64,000 nt of DNA from Paenibacillus sp. V4I7 (GTDB taxonomy: Bacteria; Bacillota; Bacilli; Paenibacillales; NBRC-103111), in contig NZ_JAUSZD010000002.1 in the NCBI RefSeq assembly GCF_030817275.1, forward strand, positions 434,001-498,000, given 5' to 3'. The notes under the pieces are model-generated. The model made no database searches and had not been told where the DNA came from. It worked only from the letters and a program-made list of their open reading frames with translations. A program made the translations under genes and the position numbers. This document shows positions 14,490-23,895 of this stretch, piece after piece (position 1 is the stretch's first letter; each line of letters starts with the position of its first letter).

Positions 14490-17400
14490 TCAATCTAACA
14501 GCAATTTTTGGATAGAATGAAATACTTCCTCCAGAGCAATGGCAACCGATTGAAGTTGGTTCTGGATCATGCTGGTATTTGTTTCATCGGGCCCAGCGTG
14601 ATGTTCTAACATTTCTTCTAGGGCAGTTGCCGCGGCGAATACCCGATTAGCTGACAAGTTGCTAGAAGAGCCGCGCAGCGCATGCAGCTGACTTATGGCT
14701 TCGGTATAGTCACCTTTCTGAATCGCAAGGGTTAATTGCGAAATAATAGGAGTGGATTGACTATGAAATTTCCGAAGCATTTCGTGATAGATCTCGGTTT
14801 TTCCGCCAAGCCGTCCGAGTGCTTCTTCCATATCCAGTCCTGGAATGGTCATCCTATTCTTCTCGCTAAGAACAGCATCGACGGCTGCAAACAATCGGCT
14901 AGGAATGATAGGCTTGGAGATCACTTCGTTCATACCAGCGCGAATACAATCTAAACGCTTCTCCAAAGTAGAGTCCGCGGTTAATGCAATAATAGGAATG
15001 TGCATCCATTTAGGCTCAAGACGAATTCGTTTGGTAGTCTCAATGCCGTCTAGAACGGGCATATGGATATCCATTAAAATCAAGTCATACCCATTATTCT
15101 CTAGGTTATTTAATGCTTCAAAACCGTTCGAAGCCAATTGAACGTCACAATTCATACAGCTTTCAAGCAGCGAACGAGCAACAGTCTGATTAATTTCATT
15201 ATCTTCGACTAGCAGAATGCGATGAAAGGATGTCATTGTTTCTGCTGTATGCAGGAAGTCTGTCGTAGATAAGAGCTCCTTATCGGCAGGGGAGCCTGTT
15301 AGTGTTTGCAGCGTCTGGTACAGGACAATCCGTGAGATAGGTTTGACCAAAATGGCATGCGGAGCCGACCGTGTAGGCAGCTGCTCCAAGGCATCCCTTC
15401 CGGATAATGTGGTGTAAATAATCGTTAAAATGTTCATTCGATTGCAGGCTTCAAGCATGCCCAGCCATACTTCCTCTCCGTACATATCGACAGCTTCCAT
15501 ATCAAGCAGAATCGCATCTACGGGAATAACATCAATGGCATTCCTTGCTTCTTTCCAAGAATAAACACCAGCTGCTTCTGTACACATGGATTGAAGGGTA
15601 TGAACAAGCACTTGGTTCAGACCAGGGTGATCTTCCACAATTAATGTGCGCAGCGGGAGGATTGCCTGAGTCTTCATAGGTTGCAAGGACATCGAGAAAG
15701 GCAAGCTAATCCGGAATTCACTGCCGAGCTCTGGTTGGCTTGACACCTCGATGGTGCCGCCCATGTTCTCAATGATGTTCTTTGAGATAACAAGACCGAG
15801 ACCCGTACCCCCGAATTTCCGGCTCGTTACTTCATCCGCCTGTACAAACGGCTGGAACAGCTTGGATAGGTGCTCTTCATCCATTCCGATGCCTGTATCG
15901 CTGACGGTAAAGCCAATTCTGACTTCTTCCTCTCGGAGCTGTTCCACGTAAACACGCAGTGTGACTGTTCCTTGCTCCGTAAATTTTATCGCATTGCTAG
16001 TTAGATTCAGCAAGACTTGATACATGCGTAGTGAATCCCCAATGAGTCCAAGCGGCACATTGTCATGGATATCGCAAATAAAATCAACCGGTTTGTGGCC
16101 GAGCAGCACGCTAAGGGTTTCGCAAACACGGTCAATGGTCTCATCCAGCTGGAATGCATGATGTTCAATGGCTAGCTTGTCCACCTCGAGCTTCGAGAAG
16201 TCTAGAATGTCATTAATAATATTGGATAGAGACACCGAGGATCTCACTATTTTGCTTATATAATCCCTCTGAAGCGGTGACATGATCGTTCGCTCCAACA
16301 AGTAGGAAAGTCCGACAATACCATTGAGAGGTGTCCGAATTTCATGACTCATACGAGCCAGAAAAATCCCTTTAGCTAGATTGGCTTCATCCGCCTCTTG
16401 CTTCGCTCGAATGAGCTCCTCTTTGGATTGTACTTGGTCCGTAATATCTCGTGTAATGGCTGAGAAATATGGCTCTCCTTTTTCTGTTGGGCAATGGGGC
16501 ACGATGATAACGGAAATGAATATTTGCCGTTGATCCTTCGTCAGGACCTCAGCTTCAAATTCCCAGAATCCTACCCGAATGGCAGTGTTCAGACCCTCTT
16601 CAAAATTGATGTCATTCTGGATATCTACGTACTCACTGAAATGATTGCCCACGGTTTGCTGTTTATCTAATCCAATTATGTTCTTGCCAGCTTGATTCAT
16701 ATAAAAGATATAGCCTTGCTCATCAAATGAGACAATGGAATCACGTGCGCTTTCTACAATCGTTAGCAACCTCTCCCTCGACTCATTGCTTTCCTTAATA
16801 TCGCTAATGTCTCGAGCAATGAATACGAACCCTTTCAGCTCACCATTCGGATGTGTAATGCTGCTGACACTAACCTGAACGAAGAAACGAGTGCCATCTT
16901 TGTGATACCAGATCCACTCAGAATCTTCTTTCAGGTGACGTAATGTTCGGATCACGAGAGTTGTACAATCTGCTGGAACATATTCCCCCAGCTCAGACGA
17001 GTATTGCGCGGCTCTTTCCATCAGTTGTTCTTGATCCAACCACAAGAGGGGAGTCGCTTTCTTATGAACTTCTGCTAAAGAATAGCCAAGAAGCTGTACA
17101 GCTCTACTGTTGAGATGATTAATGGTGAAGGAAGGATCTGTCACGATCATGGCGTATTGATTGTGATGAATAAAAGCTTCGAACGGTTCGAATAGTTCAC
17201 GTAAGTTTTCTATCATGCCATTCACAGAATGTGCAAGAGCACCCAGCTCATCCTTGCTTTTGAAAATAAGCGGTTTTATATAGAAATTACCCGCAGCGAC
17301 TGATTCTGTGACATGGAGAATTTGCTTGATGCGTTTAATAATCAGTGTATTAGCAGTCAAGTAAATGAGGATAAAAATAACCACGGCCGTCATCATAATT

Positions 17401-18245
17401 AATCCGATAGTCGACCAAAGCAAGGGGCTCGTAGGAGCTTCGAAAGCTGAAAGTGGCATGGAGTAAGCGAGGTACCAATCTAATTGAGGTACACGCGCAT
17501 AAAACCACCGAGCTTTTTGACCGCCGTAATAAGATTCATCCAGAAAGCCTTCATTTGACTGCAACGCTTTTTGAAAGGCTGGCACAAGTGAAGGGTATTC
17601 GGTAAAAATATTAAGGTTTAGAATTAAAGGTGTATCGGTATGATACAGAATGAGTCCCTCATGGTTCACGATAAGTATTTCGCCCTTATCCAAAGGGGTA
17701 TGAAGATGCTCGAAAAAGGTTTGTTCCGCATCAAGAGAGATGTTTACGATACTTGTCACTTCGTTTCTCTCATTGAAGACAGGTGCGGTAATGGAAATGA
17801 TGTATTTGCCGGTTAATTTACCTATCTGAGGATCAGAGATAAATGTTTTCCCTTTTAGAGCTTCTTGGAATCTTCGTTCACCTGTTATATAGAACGTTTG
17901 TCCGGAAGTGAGAGTCATATAACCATTGAGATCGATAATACCCATGGAATGATAGCGATTAGCGCCTGCTTTTAATTCTTTGGTCAAAAATTGGAGCCGT
18001 TCCTCAAGTGTCCCATGCTTCATAACATCCACACGACTTATTAACTCCACTTCTGCTAAACGAATGGATAAGAAATCGTAAAAATTTTGTGCGGAATTGG
18101 AAACGGAAGTGATCGATTGCTCTTTCATTTGGTGAATTAGTTTATCTCTCGAGAGCCAATAATTTGTAATCCCTACGACAGTTAAGGAAATACAAGTGAT
18201 AAGAACAAGTAATGAGACTAGCTTGAAACGTAAAGATGATGACAT
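14490..18245 (-). CDS. Hybrid sensor histidine kinase with PAS domains, two receivers and Hpt
   Basis: 1251 residues. In order: membrane helix (about 7-30), extracellular Cache-like sensor, second membrane helix (about 272-298, TIGLIMMTAVVIFILIYLTA), HAMP, at least two PAS domains (to about 610), HisKA with MSHEIRTPLNGIVGL (His near 634), HATPase with GFTVSDTGIGMDEEHL and FGGTGLGL (near 815), a first receiver with ILLDMEAVDM (Asp near 911), a second receiver with LILMDIHMPVLDG (Asp near 1055) and a C-terminal Hpt domain with LHALRGSSSNL (His near 1185). All phosphoryl-carrying residues are present, so a full internal phosphorelay is possible. No DNA-binding output is attached and no separate regulator is adjacent. 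The signal is unknown. Confidence 0.92.
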   Translation of the reverse strand: MSSSLRFKLVSLLVLITCISLTVVGITNYWLSRDKLIHQMKEQSITSVSNSAQNFYDFLSIRLAEVELISRVDVMKHGTLEERLQFLTKELKAGANRYHSMGIIDLNGYMTLTSGQTFYITGERRFQEALKGKTFISDPQIGKLTGKYIISITAPVFNERNEVTSIVNISLDAEQTFFEHLHTPLDKGEILIVNHEGLILYHTDTPLILNLNIFTEYPSLVPAFQKALQSNEGFLDESYYGGQKARWFYARVPQLDWYLAYSMPLSAFEAPTSPLLWSTIGLIMMTAVVIFILIYLTANTLIIKRIKQILHVTESVAAGNFYIKPLIFKSKDELGALAHSVNGMIENLRELFEPFEAFIHHNQYAMIVTDPSFTINHLNSRAVQLLGYSLAEVHKKATPLLWLDQEQLMERAAQYSSELGEYVPADCTTLVIRTLRHLKEDSEWIWYHKDGTRFFVQVSVSSITHPNGELKGFVFIARDISDIKESNESRERLLTIVESARDSIVSFDEQGYIFYMNQAGKNIIGLDKQQTVGNHFSEYVDIQNDINFEEGLNTAIRVGFWEFEAEVLTKDQRQIFISVIIVPHCPTEKGEPYFSAITRDITDQVQSKEELIRAKQEADEANLAKGIFLARMSHEIRTPLNGIVGLSYLLERTIMSPLQRDYISKIVRSSVSLSNIINDILDFSKLEVDKLAIEHHAFQLDETIDRVCETLSVLLGHKPVDFICDIHDNVPLGLIGDSLRMYQVLLNLTSNAIKFTEQGTVTLRVYVEQLREEEVRIGFTVSDTGIGMDEEHLSKLFQPFVQADEVTSRKFGGTGLGLVISKNIIENMGGTIEVSSQPELGSEFRISLPFSMSLQPMKTQAILPLRTLIVEDHPGLNQVLVHTLQSMCTEAAGVYSWKEARNAIDVIPVDAILLDMEAVDMYGEEVWLGMLEACNRMNILTIIYTTLSGRDALEQLPTRSAPHAILVKPISRIVLYQTLQTLTGSPADKELLSTTDFLHTAETMTSFHRILLVEDNEINQTVARSLLESCMNCDVQLASNGFEALNNLENNGYDLILMDIHMPVLDGIETTKRIRLEPKWMHIPIIALTADSTLEKRLDCIRAGMNEVISKPIIPSRLFAAVDAVLSEKNRMTIPGLDMEEALGRLGGKTEIYHEMLRKFHSQSTPIISQLTLAIQKGDYTEAISQLHALRGSSSNLSANRVFAAATALEEMLEHHAGPDETNTSMIQNQLQSVAIALEEVFHSIQKLLLD

Positions 18246-18577
18246 GGGTAACCTCCGTGAAATTTCTAACGGTTAGCAAAGCTAACAGTTTCACAATGAA
18301 TGTAAGGCAAGAAATTTAATGAATAAATATTATGATGATTGCAGCAGATGAATTGAGTATACATCATAGTTGGATCATTCATTCATTATTTGAGGGGAAT
18401 TGGCATATGCGACTTCACAAGAAGTTGCCAGCAAGATTCGCATCAAGCTGTGAGTTCATTTCGAATTTCATAAAAGTAGGTTGACGTTCAGACTTTCTTG
18501 AACGTTGGCGCGTCTAGTTATCGTGAAGGTTAACCAACCAAGATTACTCACGATAACGAATGAGGAGTGAACATGAA
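18246..18577. other. Divergent intergenic region with structured leader
   Basis: About 330 bases between the hybrid kinase (minus) and the secreted PdaC-like gene (plus). It contains GTTAGCAAAGCTAAC near 18272 close to the kinase start and two longer inverted repeats just before the right-hand gene, listed separately. No ORF with a ribosome binding site was seen. Confidence 0.5.
18484..18556 (+). promoter_or_regulatory. Two consecutive inverted repeats in the leader of the secreted-protein gene
   Basis: ACGTTCA (18484) pairs with TGAACGT (ends 18505), and TTATCGTGA (18518-18526) pairs perfectly with TCACGATAA (18548-18556). The second hairpin ends six bases before the GAGGAG ribosome binding site of the gene at 18578. 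They could be operators for dimeric regulators or an RNA structure that controls translation. Only the symmetry is seen; function is inference. Confidence 0.5.
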
Positions 18578-19711
18578 ATGAAAAAAAATCCTTTTAACAT
18601 GTTGAAACTTAGTGTAGTCGGATGTGCCATGCTGGTGGGTGTTAGTGGTGCAGTCTTACCATTCACAGGTATGGCATCAGCGGAAACAGTTACCGTAGTT
18701 CCAATTGTTTCACCAGCTGCACCAGAATCAACTTCCCTAGTTCAAATGAAGGAAGTAGATCTCACATCTAAAACGCAAGATCTAAAAACCAATATCAAAG
18801 TACCTCAGCTTTCAGGCATGTTGGATACGAAGTATCAAGAGCAAACGAATCACATCATTTTATCTCATGCGAACAAAGATTTGGCGAATTGGGAGAAAGA
18901 GGCTGCTGAAGCCGCTACTGATGCAAAAACGAATGGTTTCACATATCGTCCCTACGAGTTGACGATTCAATATGTGTTGAAATCGGATGGTTCGAGTAAC
19001 CCGGCGGGTGTTGTCTCACTTGAAGTCACAACGTATGCAGCTACAGGCGGTACAGGTATGCCACGCGTTGATACGTACAATGTTCTAAATGGCGCACAAG
19101 GACAGCGTGTTACTTTGCAGGATTTACTTGGTGATAACTTCAAGGAACATGTAAATGCCGAAATTCAGGGCAAAATCAATGAAAAACCTGAGAATTATTT
19201 CAAAGATGGATTTAAAGGCATCAGCGAAGAGCAAAGCTTTTATGTGGAAAAAGGCCAAGTGGTTATTGTGTTCCCGAAATATGCAATCGCGCCAGGCTCA
19301 ACAGGCACGCCGGAATTCCGTTTTAATTTGCCAGAGAAATTGAATATCACACCTAAACCCGTTGCCCCTATGCCTGTGGAGAAAATGAAGCTGGATTTAG
19401 TAGCAAATGACAGCCTAGCCAATGCCGAAGGCGTGAGTCTGGTGCCCTTACGCAAAGTAGCAGAAGGACTTGGCTACGAAGTGAAATGGAATCAAGAGAC
19501 ATACGCTGCTGAGTTGAAAAAGGGTGCTGGCTGGACGAGTGTTTCCGTGGGTCAAGACAGTTATTTCTTCGCGAAAATGGCTCCGGTTACGCTAAGTACA
19601 GCTCCAGTTATTCTGAATGACACGCTGTATGTGCCTTTAAAATTCGTAACAGACATCCTACGTGCAGATGTGAAAACGGGCGATACAGGTGCCATTCATA
19701 TTGAACAATAA
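18578..19711 (+). CDS. Secreted protein with PdaC-type (DUF4163/DUF3298) and copper-amine-oxidase-like domains
   Basis: The ATG at 18578 follows GAGGAG; an upstream ATG at 18560 overlaps the ribosome binding site and is unlikely. Product about 377 aa. Residues 1-36 are a Sec signal peptide ending GMASAE. Residues about 60-255 match the DUF4163/DUF3298 pair found N-terminal to the peptidoglycan deacetylase PdaC and in RsiV (ELTIQYVLKSDG; YNVLNGAQGQRVTLQDLLGD). Residues about 275-375 are the stalk-like domain often called copper amine oxidase N-terminal (VSLVPLRKVAEGLGYEVKW; LYVPLKFVTDIL), a cell-wall or surface module in Paenibacillus. No catalytic deacetylase domain is present. Likely an envelope protein; lysozyme binding as in RsiV is possible but unproven. 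Confidence 0.8.
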   Translation: MKKNPFNMLKLSVVGCAMLVGVSGAVLPFTGMASAETVTVVPIVSPAAPESTSLVQMKEVDLTSKTQDLKTNIKVPQLSGMLDTKYQEQTNHIILSHANKDLANWEKEAAEAATDAKTNGFTYRPYELTIQYVLKSDGSSNPAGVVSLEVTTYAATGGTGMPRVDTYNVLNGAQGQRVTLQDLLGDNFKEHVNAEIQGKINEKPENYFKDGFKGISEEQSFYVEKGQVVIVFPKYAIAPGSTGTPEFRFNLPEKLNITPKPVAPMPVEKMKLDLVANDSLANAEGVSLVPLRKVAEGLGYEVKWNQETYAAELKKGAGWTSVSVGQDSYFFAKMAPVTLSTAPVILNDTLYVPLKFVTDILRADVKTGDTGAIHIEQ

Positions 19712-19838
19712 GAAATTTAAAAGCACTAGCCTCTTGCTGCCTATTTATTTGGGTGAGCTGGAGGCTTTTCCATTTCACCATACTGAAAGCGTTTGCGTAT
19801 ACTATTGCATCTCGTAAAGTAGGAGGTGGAAGCAGACG

Positions 19839-20159
19839 ATGTATTTGAAAAACGTATTGTCCGCTTGTATGGGCCTTTGGTTTCTGGTGAGTCCCTGGGT
19901 GTTCGGCTTTGAAGCTCATACGAATGCACTTTATACCTGCGCGCTGCTAGGCAGCTTGCAGTTCGTAGGATCTCTGATGGCCCTTGGGAAAACCGGTAAA
20001 AAAGTTTGGCAAAATTGGCTTTGTTTTATGATTGGCGCTGTTTTCATTGTCGTTCCCAACGTGTATCATTTGGATTTACTGGCCTTTTTTTCATTTGTCG
20101 TGTTTGGCTTTATGACCATACTTGTCAATTATGCCAATCTATATGCCGATCATCAATGA
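19839..20159 (+). CDS. SPW-repeat membrane protein (106 aa)
   Basis: Four predicted membrane helices. The motif LVSPWVFGF near residue 18 is the SPW signature of a small membrane-protein family, and the second half (FIVVPNVYHLDLLAFFSFVV) looks like a diverged copy. AGGAGGTGG precedes the ATG. It sits between the secreted protein gene and the long methyltransferase gene, both on the same strand, but spacing of 127 and 90 bases does not force an operon. Function unknown. Confidence 0.75.
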   Translation: MYLKNVLSACMGLWFLVSPWVFGFEAHTNALYTCALLGSLQFVGSLMALGKTGKKVWQNWLCFMIGAVFIVVPNVYHLDLLAFFSFVVFGFMTILVNYANLYADHQ

Positions 20160-20249
20160 AGTAGTCGAATGCGTAAACGTGAGATTGCCATGAGGTTGGT
20201 TTATACTAGTCATAAAGTGATAGGTAGGAATGGGAGGATAAATACCGGC

Positions 20250-22343
20250 ATGTTAAGTTCATTAGAATTAATAAAAAGGTATCGGGCAGGGGACACAAAT
20301 GCCGCAGACCAACCTAAATGGTTAACCTATATCGTTTCGGCGGAGGAGCGCATCGTTAACTTTGAGCGGATTCAGTCGATCCAAGAGCTGGCACAGGCGA
20401 ACCCTGTGCTTGATTATGTTGAGCGGACATTACATATTTTGGACGGGCTAGCGTTGTCCTTTTGGAAGAAAGATTTACTAGAAGAGGTGTTGATCTGGTC
20501 TGAAGTAGCGAAGGGGGGGACTTCAAGAGACCGTTTCATGTGGCAAGAAGCAGGTATTCATCTTTATGCCCATAACCTGGGTTCCGCGCAGCTATATAAG
20601 CTTGATATTGGAAATCCAAGCGATAAGTCAACTGTCATACATACGTTAATCTACACCCATGGGCTAATTGGCCAAACGATCCGTGGCGAAGTTCCGCTTA
20701 AAGAACATGCACCGTTAATTCGTTTGATAAAGGATAACTTGTTTTCAGCTGATGAATTAAGAGGCTTGCTCTTGCCGCTAAATCAATGCATTATTGCAGG
20801 TGTGTCAGAAGAACTCTGGCAATCCGTTCGTGCTCAAGTAGAATCATTAATAGAGCAGATCGTATCCGATTCTCTGGAAAAAGAGCCTGCCATAAAGGAT
20901 CGCCTTGCCAGATTACGGGGAAACACGATTCTAAAGGGAGAAAATTTCGATGCCGAATATGGGAAACTGCTGGATGAAGTGCCATTAGACGCATTGAAGG
21001 CATTTTTGAATGGTACAACTCTATGGTTCGTAGAAGCGGCCCTGCAAGAATTCTCTTTGGAGCAGTTGGTAAAAGTATTCCTGATTATTCAGGTTTCAAG
21101 TCAAACTGATTCCATTCAACATATTAGCTTCGAACCTTTGATGAATACGATGTATTACGATTACAAAGGCAGCAAAAAAGTAAACGTGTATAAGAAGAGG
21201 ATGATTGAGAAATATTTGGGTGAGCTTGCTTGGAATGATTTGATGAAGGAACCGTTGGAATTATCGCAAAGGTTCAACCCCGATGGGAAGTGGGGCAATG
21301 CCCATCTGAAGCACCTCATTGATCGAAAGCCGCAGCTCCCGGACACGTTATTCTTTACCTTCCACTTTTCTCCTGCAGCTGAGAAGCTGATTGAATTTTG
21401 TGTAGAAGCAGAGAAATCTCCTCTATATGAAAAGGCTGTTCTGCTACTGTTCGATCTGTTCGAATTGCGAAGAGATGCTTATGACCGGTTTCATAACGAG
21501 GAAGAATACTTAGCCACGATGAACCAAACGGCTGACTATAAGAAGATGATGCTGGATTATGTTGTTGGGAAGCGGGTTGTCGATATAGGCCCAGGCGGTG
21601 GGGTTATGCTGGATCTCATTGAGCAGTATTTGCCGGACAAGCATCCGATTGGGATCGACATTTCGTCGAATGTAATTGAAGCACTGGAACGCAAGAAACA
21701 GCTGGAGGGGCATCGGTGGGACGTTATGAAGGGGGATGCACTTGATCTCAAGCTGTATGTAGAGCCGGGTACAATCGGCACGGTCATTTTCTCATCGATC
21801 CTGCATGAATTGTATTCCTACATCCCTTTTGGCGGAAAGAAATTCAACCATGCTACGGTTGCTGCTGCGCTGCGAAGCGCTTTCGATGTTCTCGCACCCG
21901 GAGGCCGAATCGTTATCCGCGATGGTATTATGACGGAACCGGCGGAACAGAAGCGGACCATTCGCTTTTTGCAAGAAGGGGCGATGGCTTGGCTGCAGCG
22001 GTATGCGAAGGATTTCGCAGGGCGAACGATTCAGTATGAGGTCGTAGCTGCGGATGAAGTCATCATGCCCGTGAATGATGCGATGGAATTCCTTTATACC
22101 TATACGTGGGGGGAAGAAGCTTATGTGCATGAAGTGCAGGAACAATTCGGTTACTTTACCCCAAGCGAGTTTACTGCTTTCATTCTGGATACATTAGGTA
22201 ATGGGGCCAAAATTGTGGAGAGCAAGCACTTCCTCCAGGAAGGGTATACGGACGCGTTGGCGGATAAAGTAAGGATCATGGATCAAGATGGAAACGTGGT
22301 TCCGCTGCCGGATAGCACGTGTTTGATTGTGATAGAGAAGTAG
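20250..22343 (+). CDS. Large class I SAM-dependent methyltransferase in the NAD salvage region
   Basis: The ATG at 20250 has GGGAGG upstream; ATGs at 20169 and 20190 lack sites, so the product is about 697 aa. The first about 420 residues are a helical region I do not recognise (MLSSLELIKRYRAGDTNAAD; FSADELRGLLLPLNQCI). Residues about 430-640 form a Rossmann methyltransferase: motif I VVDIGPGGGVMLDLIEQYLP, then PIGIDISSNVIEALE, and IFSSILHELYSY, FDVLAPGGRIVIRDG. The substrate is unknown. It is followed after 107 bases by the NrtR-type regulator and the NAD salvage genes; membership of the same regulon is plausible by position only. Confidence 0.8.
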   Translation: MLSSLELIKRYRAGDTNAADQPKWLTYIVSAEERIVNFERIQSIQELAQANPVLDYVERTLHILDGLALSFWKKDLLEEVLIWSEVAKGGTSRDRFMWQEAGIHLYAHNLGSAQLYKLDIGNPSDKSTVIHTLIYTHGLIGQTIRGEVPLKEHAPLIRLIKDNLFSADELRGLLLPLNQCIIAGVSEELWQSVRAQVESLIEQIVSDSLEKEPAIKDRLARLRGNTILKGENFDAEYGKLLDEVPLDALKAFLNGTTLWFVEAALQEFSLEQLVKVFLIIQVSSQTDSIQHISFEPLMNTMYYDYKGSKKVNVYKKRMIEKYLGELAWNDLMKEPLELSQRFNPDGKWGNAHLKHLIDRKPQLPDTLFFTFHFSPAAEKLIEFCVEAEKSPLYEKAVLLLFDLFELRRDAYDRFHNEEEYLATMNQTADYKKMMLDYVVGKRVVDIGPGGGVMLDLIEQYLPDKHPIGIDISSNVIEALERKKQLEGHRWDVMKGDALDLKLYVEPGTIGTVIFSSILHELYSYIPFGGKKFNHATVAAALRSAFDVLAPGGRIVIRDGIMTEPAEQKRTIRFLQEGAMAWLQRYAKDFAGRTIQYEVVAADEVIMPVNDAMEFLYTYTWGEEAYVHEVQEQFGYFTPSEFTAFILDTLGNGAKIVESKHFLQEGYTDALADKVRIMDQDGNVVPLPDSTCLIVIEK

Positions 22344-22400
22344 GCAGCAGACCATCGATGAATTCCTATTGTAAAAGGATTTCAATTGTGTCATAATGAA

Positions 22401-22419
22401 AATATCAAATTGACAATAT
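22401..22419 (+). promoter_or_regulatory. Possible NrtR operator upstream of the Nudix regulator gene
   Basis: AATATCAAATTGACAATAT contains the half-site GACAATAT, which recurs as ATATTGTC in front of the nicotinamidase gene. NrtR regulators typically bind palindromes upstream of NAD genes and often their own gene. The match is short and the palindrome imperfect, so this is a suggestion. Confidence 0.3.
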
Positions 22420-22449
22420 GGAAAGAAATGTGACTAAGCAGGTGATCTA

Positions 22450-23223
22450 ATGAGCATGCCGATAGAGAATGAAAGTAATTACCAAGCGAGTAAATACCGC
22501 ACACCTGACGGCGCGCCTACGGATATCGTCATCTTTACGATTACCTCAGAAGGAAAAGGATCAGTGAAGAAGTCGCTTCCTACTCGGGAGCTGCAAGTGT
22601 TATTGATTCAAAGAAAGCAATGGCCATTCGAAGGTCACTGGGCACTTCCGGGTGGTTTCACGATGGAAACCGAAACGATTCAAGAGAGCGCCCGGCGTGA
22701 ACTAACGGAGGAGACGGGGGTTTCGGACGTACACATTGAATATTTCAATGTATATAGTACGCCGCAGCGCGATCCACGGGGGTGGATGATCTCACATGCG
22801 TTCTTCGCGCTCGTGCACGAACGTCATCTTGAGAAACGTCAAGCCGCGGATGATGCAGCTGATGTGCGCCTCTTCCCTATCGATGAAGCACTGGCGATGG
22901 ATCTCGCTTTTGATCATGAAATCATAATGAAAGATGCTCTTGCTCAAATTCAGCAGAAGATGCTGACGACGACGATTGCCAGAGAGTTCCTGTCCGAAGA
23001 ATTCACGATGAGTGAGCTGTATCAAGTCATTCAAACGGTCGTTCCGACGTTCAAGGAACGGAATTTCATTCGTAAAATTACATCGACCCAAAGTCGCAAA
23101 GGGATTATCGAAGAAGTGCTGGATCATAACGGACAGGGCAAAATGTCTAACCGTTACTCCCAGCGAGCTGCTCAGTTGTACCGATTTACGGATTATGTGC
23201 CTCAGCTGTCTATTTACAGCTAG
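22450..23223 (+). CDS. nrtR: NrtR-family Nudix transcriptional regulator of NAD metabolism
   Basis: 257 residues. An N-terminal Nudix domain (about 25-165) carries a perfect Nudix box, G-x5-E-x7-REL-x-EE-x-G-V, in GGFTMETETIQESARRELTE followed by ETGV, so hydrolase activity may be retained, unlike many NrtR proteins. The C-terminal part (about 180-250) is the winged-helix DNA-binding domain of NrtR (FTMSELYQVIQTVVPTFKER; FIRKITSTQ). NrtR proteins repress NAD biosynthesis and release DNA on binding ADP-ribose. The next three genes downstream are nicotinamidase, NAD synthetase and nicotinate phosphoribosyltransferase, which fits. It might instead be a plain Nudix enzyme, but the C-terminal extension argues against it. 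Confidence 0.85.
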   Translation: MSMPIENESNYQASKYRTPDGAPTDIVIFTITSEGKGSVKKSLPTRELQVLLIQRKQWPFEGHWALPGGFTMETETIQESARRELTEETGVSDVHIEYFNVYSTPQRDPRGWMISHAFFALVHERHLEKRQAADDAADVRLFPIDEALAMDLAFDHEIIMKDALAQIQQKMLTTTIAREFLSEEFTMSELYQVIQTVVPTFKERNFIRKITSTQSRKGIIEEVLDHNGQGKMSNRYSQRAAQLYRFTDYVPQLSIYS

Positions 23224-23242
23224 GCCTCTCTTTTTCGTTTTG

Positions 23243-23277
23243 ATATTGTCTTAATAATACTATCAATCATACAATAT
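23243..23277 (+). promoter_or_regulatory. Possible operator before the NAD salvage genes
   Basis: ATATTGT (23243) and ACAATAT (ends 23277) form a widely spaced inverted repeat in the 69-base gap before the nicotinamidase gene, and the half-site also occurs upstream of the NrtR-like gene. Consistent with an autoregulated repressor controlling both units; not a proven site. Confidence 0.35.
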
Positions 23278-23292
23278 GAAGGAGTGTTTAGG

Positions 23293-23826
23293 ATGAAAGC
23301 TCTTATTATCATTGATTATACGGTGGATTTTGTTGTTGGGAACTGTGGGGAACCGGGCGTTGCGATTGAAGCGAGAATTTGTGAAATTACAGAGCAATTT
23401 TTGGCCCAGCAGGAATTTGTGGTCATGGCCGTTGATCTCCACGATGAACAAGACCCTTTCCATCCAGAGACGAAGCTGTTTCCTCCACATAATATTCGCG
23501 GCACAGCGGGGCGCGATTTATATGGCAGGTTGAAAACCGTACATGAGCGTAATAAGAATACGATTAATTGGATGGACAAAACAAGATACAGCGCCTTCTG
23601 CGGCACCGAGTTGGAGCTTAATTTAAGGGCAAGAGGAATTCATGAGGTGCATTTGGTTGGGGTTTGCACAGATATTTGTGTGCTGCATACAGCAATGGAT
23701 GCTTACAACAAAGGCTTCGACATTGTTGTTCATGAAGATGCAGTCGCTAGTTTTAATCAGACAGGGCATGAATGGGCCTTGCAGCATTTTCAAAATACAC
23801 TTGGGGCGAAAGTCGCTCGAGGTTAA
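23293..23826 (+). CDS. pncA: Nicotinamidase (isochorismatase-fold)
   Basis: 177 residues from the ATG at 23293, which has AAGGAG upstream. Active-site elements of the family are visible: Asp9 in ALIIIDYTVDFV, Lys in WMDKTRYSAFCGTELE and the nucleophilic Cys in VGVCTDICVLHTAMDA after a cis-peptide region. It would hydrolyse nicotinamide to nicotinate and ammonia in the cytosol. Position next to nadE and pncB and behind a Nudix regulator supports nicotinamidase over other cysteine hydrolases of this fold. It is separated from nadE by about 70 bases. Confidence 0.88.
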   Translation: MKALIIIDYTVDFVVGNCGEPGVAIEARICEITEQFLAQQEFVVMAVDLHDEQDPFHPETKLFPPHNIRGTAGRDLYGRLKTVHERNKNTINWMDKTRYSAFCGTELELNLRARGIHEVHLVGVCTDICVLHTAMDAYNKGFDIVVHEDAVASFNQTGHEWALQHFQNTLGAKVARG

Positions 23827-23895
23827 GGCGGTAGCTGCGATGGCAGATGAGGTATGAATCAGACAGAAATCACGGAGAATGAGGAGATGATGAAT

